Shown here: one piece after another, positions 54,912 through 64,000 of the stretch | Position numbering within the stretch: the first letter of the stretch is position 1 | Layout: each line of letters opens with the position of its first letter | Source: Aradus depressus | Taxonomy: Eukaryota > Arthropoda > Insecta > Hemiptera > Aradidae | Direction: 5' to 3' | Assembly (NCBI GenBank): GCA_963662175.1 | Contig: OY759215.1 | Location: 24,851,079-24,915,078 of the forward strand | Length of the DNA: 64,000 nucleotides | Notes under the pieces: generated by a model | Databases searched by the model: none | What the model was told of the DNA's origin: nothing | Seen by the model: the letters and a program-made list of their open reading frames with translations, nothing else | Translations under genes and position numbers: made by a program

Positions 54912-56163
54912 AGAGATATTCAAGACATTAGAAAACAACTATTTATATTGGGACCATATGTTGCACACCACCAAACAAATAGTCCAAGTTGGAAAGTGCT
55001 CTGCCCTGTCTTCAAATTAATCATCGGGATCACCAGCTATAGACAATCGTAAACATTTTTTTCATACTAAATTTAAAGCCTCTCTATCTCTTAGTAGTTA
55101 TGGTGAAGAACGTTATTTTTCATTTCTAATTACTTTTCGCTGTTTGAGACTTTTTTTTTTTTTGTAGAAATACATCTAATGTACATTCCTTACTAAATAT
55201 TGGAATCCAAAATACTTGACGTGTCTTTTTTTTTGGATTGAATCGTAATTTAAAAAAAAAATATTCAAAGATACTATTCATTTCCATTAATATTTCAAAA
55301 TTATTTAATTGTTTAAACTTCTGAGTTTGGTGCCACTCTGAAAATCGTGAAAAAGTTGTTTTTCTCTAGGCTCTTTTTTTTTATTATATAATTTTTTTTC
55401 TGTTTAAAATAATCAGGTCCCACCTCATTTGAAAGTGAGGTCTTAACACTTCAAAATGTCTCATTACAAGTCGTTTTATATTGATTTTTTTTGCTGTCAA
55501 TATTCAATTAAAAAATATCTTCTGGAGCAGAAGGGTATCTCTGTATTATTCGAGTGGCTGTAGAGAGGTGAGAGGAAGGTCAGTCTGGTTGACCGAACAC
55601 TCCCTCCCACTGCAAGCTGCCCTAGACACCGTCTCAGATGAACAACTTCCTCGTTTCCAGAAATAATTCTGCACATTTTTCACTCCATTCGACTGCCTGC
55701 ATTCACTGTATCAAAGTTTCACAGGCATTCTGTTATTTATTTCATTTAAAAATGCCCACTTTCCATTGCAGATTTCCAGGCGATTAGAAATATGATTATA
55801 TTTATTTTTAAATGTGAATTAGTATATAGAGAAAATCCGAGTGCAGGTCAAATCGTATAGGACCCGCTAGTCGTCACTAAATAGTTGGGAAAAAGTGTAG
55901 CTTCTGTTTCACAGACTGTCTCCATGTTGGGTGTGTTGCCTCCTTGTGTTCCGGAACTTGTCTCGCTCACAGGCCTTAATCCATGGTACCTCACAATGTC
56001 TCCAAGCATGTCAAAGTCAACTTAATGCCCCAACTGTTCGGATGAGCCGAGGTTCAGAACCAAATTTATCATTAACTACAATCATCAACTAATGTGCAAT
56101 AGTTTGCGAGCAAATAGACGAAGATGTTTGTATGTACATATGCTACCTACTATGTAATATACA
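54912..56163. other. non-coding stretch
   Basis: AT-rich with T runs near 55150 and 55375. I see no gene. Confidence 0.4.
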
Positions 56164-56465
56164 GGGCGCCGGTAGCTCAGTGGTAAGCGTGCTTGACTTC
56201 TGAGCTCAAGGTTGTGGGTTCGTAGCCCGACCGAGGCCCTTAGTTTATTTTATCTGGGAGGTAAAATAAACTTAAGCACGCCGTCCTTCGGATGGGACGT
56301 TAAGCGATGGTCCCGAGCCTGTACGATGTCAGGTACTCGTTAAAGACCCCGGCCCTAGGTGAATAAAAAATTTAGGGTAGGCAAAATTTAGGACTCCCAC
56401 AGTAGAGTCGGGCTCATGTCCACCAGAGTGACGATAGAGCGCTCTGGTAGTAGGCGATATGACCT
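56164..56465 (+). repeat. tRNA-derived SINE, copy 13 (near full length)
   Basis: GGGCGCCGGTAGCTCAGTGG, box B GTGGGTTCGTAGCCCGA, the full body GAGCACGCC-type segment and GACTCCCACAGTAGAGTCGG are present. It ends at GGCGATATGACCT, 60 bp short of the family tail. The sequence is close to the family consensus, so it is a recent copy. Confidence 0.93.
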
Positions 56466-57397
56466 ACTATGTAATATAAAAGTTACAAAAGTTCTGTTTT
56501 TATTTATTTTGTTATCTTTCCCACACTATCGACACAGATGTCAGAAATGTATATCGAACAATATTCTATCAAATTTTAATAAAAACAGCATCCGATCGAG
56601 ATATTTTTTCTATTGTATCAACACGATGAAATCAAATATTTCAAAAACATTAGGAATCTATACTAAAAAACGTAATATACAATACATTATGTCGAACTAT
56701 CAGTTTTTTCTTACACCGCATTGAACTAGGAGGAAAGGGGAAAGGAATGAATAACAACTTCACGAAGTTATACGACAAAATGTATACTGTTCAGGTTTTT
56801 TTCTTTTATTTAAATATATATACAACAATATTTCATGTTTTAATATCACTTCACAGGACATTAATGTTTAGAAGGAAAAAAAAAAAAAAAAAAATCAATT
56901 GTAGACAGAAAATACTTCAATTATAACCATTATTATTAATTAAGTTTCTAAGTCAAAGTATGTTTCATAATTTACATTTTTCAATACTTCCAAACATAGG
57001 TTCCCACTTGATTCAGGACTGACCAAGAATCCGCAAATATATAGCACTGCATCTTGTGCGTTTTGCAACTCATTTTTGTAAAACACACACAAAAAAGCAA
57101 TGGCAACAAACATTAACACATCCAACTTTACCAGTTTTCGAAAATAACTAACAGATCAAAAATTCTAGAACAATTCATTCATTTAAATAATAAAGTACAA
57201 AAAGCTGTTGTTATAGGGCCATTTAGATTGACAAGGAAGGCTTCGAAAGTGTCCGAAGAAGATCCTGAATGAGTGAGAAATTCCAAAACCTGTGACAAGC
57301 TTTTTATAAAATACGAAAGGAGAAATGAGTTCAAATTTGTTTTTATAGGTGAATTAGTATCCTGAGAAAATCGCGGTGCAGATCAAATTGTACAGTA
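56466..57397. other. AT-rich non-coding stretch
   Basis: Low-complexity AT and an A run near 56877. No gene is recognised. Confidence 0.4.
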
Positions 57398-57725
57398 TCG
57401 TTATTAGTTATTGTGACTCATACTCGGGCTTTAACTACCAAGTCATATCACCTACTTCCAGAGTGCTGTGATGGACATGAGCCCGACTCTTCTATGAGAA
57501 TCATAAATTTTTCCTAATTATTATTCATCTAGGGTAGGGATAGGGATCTTTAACGAGTACCTGACGTCGTACAGGCTCGGGACCATTGCTCAGCGTTCCG
57601 AAGGACGGCATGCTCAAGGTTTTTCCACCTCCTAGATAAAAAACCTAAGGGGCCTCGGCCGGGTATCGAATACGCGATCTTGAGCTCAGTAGACTAGCAT
57701 GCTACCTCCGAGCTACTGGCGCCCT
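57398..57725 (-). repeat. tRNA-derived SINE, copy 14 (full length)
   Basis: Minus strand; tail GTTAGTTATTGTGACTCATA-side at 57403, head GAGCTACTGGCGCCCTT at 57725. A tRNA box B-like GGGTATCGAATACGCG is present. Confidence 0.9.
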
Positions 57726-57727
57726 TC

Positions 57728-59379
57728 AATCATTGATCATCGCAACTACATAGTTGGGAATAACTAGCATCTGTTTCACAAAGCCTCAATATGAGACAGT
57801 GAGAAGGTCCGCTGCTCCTCTCTTTACAGGAAGCTGGCGACTAACTGACGTGAGACTCGCTGTCAGTTGGATACAGTGAATGTAGTAGGTAGAAAATAGT
57901 GAAAATGTATGCTTTATATATAACAATATTTTGCTGCATTAACCTTTAAATAAGCGCGTGGGTCACAGTGACGTCAGATCCTGTTTCTAGCGAGCTGACT
58001 GGCTATAGTTAGCAGGCAGCCTCTTGTGCTCCACAATAGACCTGTCTTGTATTCCGTATTCCACAAAGTTAAGAATGTAAGTCAGTAACCTAGGTGAGGA
58101 AGAGTGCCGATCAGTGCTCCGTATTTCCCGTTACTAATACAGCAGCGTCCCCCAGATGTCGCCCACATCCTAACTGTCATGCCCGCACAAATTTAACTCA
58201 CAAAATAATGAGTGTAGTCAAATATATACCAGATGGAGAAGATATTGAAATTAACTGCTGTTTCGGAAATTGACTCCAAACGCCTACTTACCTAACTTTT
58301 TCCATCGCTGTGACCCAGATCACGAGAAAAAAAAGAAGCTTGGGTGAAGTTGATTTACTGGGCCGAGAGCCCAGACATTTGTCAAAACCAAAATTTCTAT
58401 CATATTCAAATAATATTCCATTTATGGACTAATTTCGAAAAAAAAAAAAACATATAATTTGGTATAAATAAGATGACCATAGAGGTAGGGAGGGACAAGG
58501 AACGTTGTGGGAGCTCCCCATCCCTTCTACCAACTGCAGACTTCTGGCTCCCCACCCCGCCTTGACACCCGCTAATCTAGTGTTATTAGATGTTTGAAAT
58601 GGTTAATAGAATTATCAGATGGACTAATGTCACTTTGGTAGCCTTTCTTGTCAATATAGTTGTGTCCATCCAGCCTATGTATGACCCAAGTTCAACTCGA
58701 CTCAGGTTTGTCAGATGATGTGTAATGCGAAAACTTAAGTTATTTTCAAATTTCAACTGAAAATCATACACTGAACAGATCTTTTCAATATGTTTAAATA
58801 TAACATTTTTTCCTTTAAAAATAAAAATGAAATAAACAATAAATTAAATGGAAAAAAATACACATTTTCAAGTCAACGATGTTTAAATATTTTATTTTTT
58901 GGCAAGTAAAAAATAAAATTAAAATACAATATAAAAACTAAACAGACAGACAAAGTACGTTCTTAATAAAACGTATTTACACATACAAGTTCAACCAAAA
59001 CAATCCTAAATAACAACATATCCATATTCACACATAGAACTATAAGAAAAAAAACTACACAGTACAACTTCTAAACGGATTAATGTATAATAACAGACAG
59101 TTTTCTCTCTATATATATATATTATTATATAAAACAATTTTTATTATATAAAATAAAAACATTTATCAAAATTGGCGGGGAATAATAATTATTCTAGAAA
59201 GTATAGAAAAAAATATTTTACACAAGTAACAACAATAAATTAACAAATATACTAATATATATAAATATATATGTATATATAACCATTTAATATGGTAAAC
59301 ATTATTGACAGTGGTCACCTGTCAAAAGGGCCCTTCCATACGAACTTATCCCACAAAATCCCTTCCCATTCCAATGCAA

Positions 59380-59425
<46 letters not shown>

Positions 59426-61700
59426 ATATATATATTGTTTTCAAATAGAATGAAATTTGCCTCATAATAAGGTCTCAACAATTATTTATACAGTAAATGT
59501 TTTTCCATGTTTTCTTCCATTTCTCATATTTTTCAACTTTTTCTAAAATAATTTTCAGATTCCCCATGAAATTAATTATAAAAATAATTTATTGCATCAA
59601 TCGTCACAAATAATTTCTGAAATATATAAGACGATTGAGATAAAGCGGTTAAAAGGCCGGAAGTGGATGAAAATTTGTACATACATCTACTGAATGAAAA
59701 ATAACTTCTTAAGGATAATACTTAGCATGTGTGTTGTTAAAATTATAGAAAAAAAAAAAAAAAAAAAAAATCGAAATCAGAAGGGATCTTGATAAACTCG
59801 TACGGACAAACCGTGAACAGAAAATAGAGATAAATATATAATCCAGGATGGTCTGTTTCGGGTAAGTTGAGACTTGGCAGCAGTGGAGGACATTAGTCAA
59901 ATCTATTAGCAACCCATTTATTAAAATGTATTAATAATTTTAATTAAGGTCTTTTAAGGATCTAAAACTTTCACTAATTCTCTGGGGGGTTGAAAAGAAC
60001 TAATACTAATCCTGGTATGAAGTACTTAAATAAATAAATCTCATTAGAGAATAAATTGGTTTTATTTATTTTTCCTCCAACTCAATTAATTTATTTATGT
60101 ACTCAAAACTGAATAGGATGGCAGGTGATAATTGCCAGGCCTCGTCAGCTGTTCAAACCCAACTTACAAAAAACTGACTATAAGATGAAGGTTACAGTGG
60201 AACCGTCTGACAAACAGCCCTTCATCCTGAATATGAACCAATGAATTGTAATGGAAGTGCATTCAAACTGGAGGACAGTTAAAGATTAGTGAGACCCTCG
60301 TTATAAGGGGTCATTCCGTCTTACTGCGTTTTAAAAGAAATTAGAACAAATCAACATTTGGCCAAAACATGCAACCAGCCAACAGCTGTTCCCCAGAACA
60401 AGTTTCTACTGTACCCCCCAGCCTGTGGCAAGGATACAACGTGCATAGCACACAAGTTTTTTTTTTTTCTTACTAATAAAATTTTAGTAATAATGAAAAT
60501 AAATTAAAATGGTGATTGCAAAAATAATAATAACGTTATCCGTGATTTATCGGATTGAGTCACTCCGTTAGAATTTTAATATCAGAACTTAGTAAAAACT
60601 AAACTAAAAAAACTGACATTTTGAAAAAAAAAAGTCTCTTCCAAAATTAAAAAAAAAAAACTACTTATATAGGCCGGGCGTCATTGGATAAGTAAAAAAT
60701 AAATGTTGAAATGTGAACTAAACGAAAACGAACTACGAATGAAAACTTAATTTTTTTAAATTAAAGAAGTATAGCGAATTATATTTACATGTAAAGCGAA
60801 TATAAAGTAATAAAATGAAAACAATATTTCCTTTGAAAAATAAAATAAAAATTCTATAAAAAATTAAAAGTTAATCTGGAAATATTTCCTTTTAACTGTA
60901 ACTAAAATTGTATTTTATAAACAAAACAAAGAATGGAAAGTAATAAATAGATCAATGTTACACATTAGAAATATAGATCAAAAGTTAGTATCCAATGTTC
61001 GCGAACAATATACGCCAGCTGAATAAGTACTGCTCTCTTCATTAACAAGAAAAACTCATATTTGGACCGTACAACTAAAATGTCGGATGGCCATCATTTC
61101 ATAGAAAAATAACCTTTACTGTTCAAAGCTTCATGATTGGTAACAATCATTTCTTTCTCAAATGTTATTTCTCTGTTAAATTACAAAAAAAAAAAAAAAT
61201 TATATATATATGAAGGAATTAATAATTTTATACAAGCCTCAATCGAGTCGACAGATTGTGCTAAGGCTCGGTCTAGACGGTTTGCGTAATCAGGCTAGTT
61301 GCCCCCTAGTTGTCAGTCAGTCAATATTTATTTACCTGCCTCAAGGCAAAGAAAAATCAAGGGGGAGTAAGAAAGAGGCTAGTTGGCCGGACTGGAGACA
61401 ACAGACACTGGACACTAGTATCCAGGATCAGACCCCACTTAAAGTGCAAGAGCACAACACCCACCGAGATATTGGACCACCTAATCTAGACACTTCCTTG
61501 ATGTACATAGAGAAAAAATATATTTATTTTTAGTGCAAATATTCAGAATATCAAACCAGTTTAAAATATCAAAACTCCCCAACGATCCGAGTTGAACCAA
61601 AGTCCTCAAAATAAAAAATGACACAAGAGTAATCACGTTGGACACCTCATGGGCCCTCTATGTACTGCTTCCTGAAGTTAATTGTAGTGATTGAGGTTCT
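57728..61700. other. long AT-rich non-coding stretch
   Basis: There is no recognisable gene. It includes an (AT)n microsatellite at about 59383-59420, a small AAACAATATATATATTGTTT palindrome just after it, and many A/T runs. If the exon candidate at 61706 is real, part of this could be its 3' UTR. Confidence 0.4.
59383..59420 (+). repeat. (AT)n microsatellite
   Basis: About 19 AT units without interruption. Confidence 0.95.
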
Positions 61701-61705
61701 ACTTG

Positions 61706-61832
61706 TTACTCATCACGAACATCGGCTTGGTTGGGTTTCTTCCTGATCCCTATTTGAGTGGACCAATAATACACAGAGAGTACGGAGTTACAGTCAACTA
61801 AGGTCATATTTTCAAGGTGACATTCTGAGCCA
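61706..61832 (-). CDS. candidate terminal exon of an unidentified gene
   Basis: The minus strand has a strong acceptor (TCTCTCCCTTTCTTTATCCAG) followed by an open frame GSECHLENMTLVDCNSVLSV, YYWSTQIGIRKKPNQADVRD, E, then TAA. Composition is protein-like for such AT-rich DNA. I do not recognise the protein and found no upstream exon in the remaining 2 kb. Confidence 0.3.
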
Positions 61833-61945
61833 CTGGATAAAGAAAGGGAGAGAATCGGGCAATCTTCTCTTGGAACTTCGCTAATAGAGCCATATAATAT
61901 AGAAGCTCTCAATCCACGCAAGAAAAAAATGTAACACTGTTTCAA

Positions 61946-63109
61946 AAAAGTGTAAAATTTAGCGAGTATTTTCTGTAAATCAATTTCGATGAAACTAATA
62001 GCTAAGGCCCAGATTATTAACTGCTAAGATCGCCAAATACAAGTACATACATACGTATATGATAATAAATAGGGTTAATACTTGCTTAAAAATAAAATTG
62101 GTATTATTATTATAGATCAATATGTTTATGAAAAACAATATTTAATAATAGTTTTTTCAATTGCTACATATTGTATTTCTTTATAGAAAAAATAAAATAA
62201 AAAGTAATTCTTTGGGGTTTGTTTTGTAGATTATGCGCAAAAATGAAACTACTTCAGTCAAATTGACTTTTGTTTTGTTAGAATTTCCACTATGGACAAT
62301 AATACATGTTTAAAACATGTGGTATATTTTCTAAAATGAGGCTACCGACTTTGTACCACAGAACAAAACATACATGCATACACTTCTAAGATTCGGAGAG
62401 CAATTCAAAATACGCAAGAACAAATTATATTAAACATTATAATCAATTAAAAATACAAAATAAAACAACAATGACCACCAGAGTAAACTTTGCATTAATT
62501 TTATAAACAATTTTATGAAATTCTTCTTATTTTTTTTTTCATTTTTAATTCACCGCCTGTCAATGGTGAACTTTTTTTTTTTTACAATACATTAAGCTGT
62601 GATTTTTTTATTTATTTTTTAATTAAGCATTTAAAAAATAAATAGAATTTGGTAAAACAATTAGTTTACTACGATCTCCTAATACCTATATAGTATATAC
62701 ATACATATAAAAAAAATTATATTCAGGGGAATGCATTCCTCTATCTTAATACAAATACTTCCAGTTATGTACACAATATAAAATTGATGTTTTGTTTTTT
62801 TTTTAGTTGTTTTTTTTTCCATTCATATTTTCACCTTTTTGAAAGAGAATCAGGTACAAGAAGTAATTATACAATACAAATCTAATAATATTTAATAATA
62901 ATATAATCAAAGCAATTCCTTCATCATGTATTTATAATGAGCTCTTCACATCACCTCAACAGTAGGGTCCAGATATGTTTTCAAACTTTCAATGATGGCT
63001 AAGTGCTCAAAACTTGATATCTCCCAAGCAATCGTGTAAAGAGGGTGGTTATATAATCTAAGGGGTTAGTTCCACGTGTAAATATATTACTGTTGTCATA
63101 ACTTTCCGG
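61946..63109. other. AT-rich non-coding stretch
   Basis: No gene or recognised repeat. Confidence 0.4.
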
Positions 63110-63235
63110 TGGAAACAATCGTCACTTGCTGGGCGAGCACTTTCGATGTGAAGACTGGCTTGAAGATGTGTCATCCGAAAGCGCTCGCCCATAGTACTCG
63201 ACCAGCAGCGAGTGATGACGGTTTCCAACGAAAGG
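63110..63235. repeat. imperfect foldback repeat with hammerhead-like motif
   Basis: GGAAACAATCGTCACTTGCT with GGGCGAGCACTTTCGATG (left) is inverted at the right as CATCCGAAAGCGCTCGCCC ... CAGCGAGTGATGACGGTTTCC, with an extra block in the right arm. The plus strand has TTGAAGA (63160-63166, C3 changed to T), GAAA (63177-63180), self-complementary AGCGCT (63180-63185), C63186, and GCC that pairs with GGC just before the core. Confidence 0.6.
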
Positions 63236-64000
63236 TATGTTAACTATAAAGGGATTATTTTTGAGGTTCCAAGCTAAATTTTTGCCCGAGCCGAGCTTGC
63301 TTGGCCTTTTTGTTCTCTTGAAATAAAAAAAAAAAAAAATTCGATCATTTAAAAAAAAAAAAAACATTTTGGACTGTGAGAACTGTTTATTACTGAAAAT
63401 CTACGTTTTTGTTAGTACTGAATAAATCATGCTCAATAAAGTTGCGCCCATAGACACTCCTTTAGGAACTAAACTGAAACAAATCAACGATAACATCGAG
63501 GTTCCACTTAACATGTAAGGTAGAAAACAACATCGCCCCGTGCGTTCAACTATTTATTTATTTTTATTTTTTTCGAAAATATCAATTAATATCGAAATTA
63601 TAAAAACTAATGAAAGTTATAGACTTTTCATTTCCCCCGCCTAACATTTGTACTATTTTTTCATCTTCAGATATACAACCACTATGAAGAATATACTAGT
63701 TTTCTGAACCGTTGATATTTATGCTAATTAGAATTTTTTGTAGCTTCCATTTGTTTCTCAATGGTATCGCCAACTCTGGCTATGTTTTGGTTTTTCTACA
63801 CAACCCAGCAAGCTCACAAGAAGACGGTTGCATCTTGACGGTTGAATTTATGAAAACAGTTCAGCATTTAGCCACTACCCATTTGAAAAAACGGCTATTC
63901 ATCAAAAACGAAATGTAGATTTTCACTAATTCACAATTTTTGCATACATAAGTTAGGCGGAAACTCCAGGCGATTTTCAACTAAGATGATTTTATAAGAT
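63236..64000. other. AT-rich non-coding stretch
   Basis: I see no gene. The 68-codon open frame near 63712-63918 has no domain. Confidence 0.4.

Noticed and set aside
59383..59440. AT microsatellite and ATATAT palindrome considered as an origin or AT-hook regulatory site
   Set aside because: It has no associated motif; it looks like ordinary simple sequence.

Overview
The window is AT-rich eukaryotic nuclear DNA from an arthropod, most likely an insect. The two intron-containing protein genes are insect-like, and the rest is packed with decayed transposons: mariner, hAT, Jockey-like, Penelope-like and tRNA-derived SINEs. The mix of repeats suggests a hemipteran, but that is an inference and no species can be named from the sequence.

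Two genes are clear and lie head to head. Bicaudal C (BicC) runs on the minus strand from its start codon at 44067 to its stop at 28755. I trace 16 coding exons, about 790 residues, with a KH/KH-like array and a C-terminal SAM domain. METTL14, the non-catalytic partner of the METTL3 m6A methyltransferase, runs on the plus strand from 45944 to 50843 in seven coding exons, 387 residues. All introns of both models have GT/AG ends, and the reading frame is kept across every junction. About 1.9 kb separates the start codons and holds repeats and one SINE. BicC binds and silences mRNAs and METTL14 helps to mark mRNA with m6A, so both act on mRNA. Nothing in the sequence shows that they act together.

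The flanks (1-28 kb and 51-64 kb) hold almost no recognisable host coding sequence. They contain at least 14 copies of one tRNA-derived SINE, a second SINE type and two internally deleted mariner elements. They also hold several non-LTR reverse transcriptase fragments, a hAT transposase C-terminus and a Penelope-like element with a GIY-YIG remnant. A terminal-inverted-repeat family carries internal tandem subrepeats, and there are further dispersed repeats. Three isolated open segments with good splice signals could be exons of unidentified genes (4987-5029, 26463-26616 and 61706-61832, all minus strand).

The most interesting signals are hammerhead-ribozyme-like motifs at several loci, most of them inside foldback repeats. 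One lies in METTL14 intron 4, and one lies downstream of the Penelope-like GIY-YIG fragment on the same strand, where Penelope-like elements are known to carry such ribozymes. A 219-bp hairpin with perfect 107-bp arms sits in BicC intron 5. A SINE has inserted within about 20 bp of a BicC splice donor.
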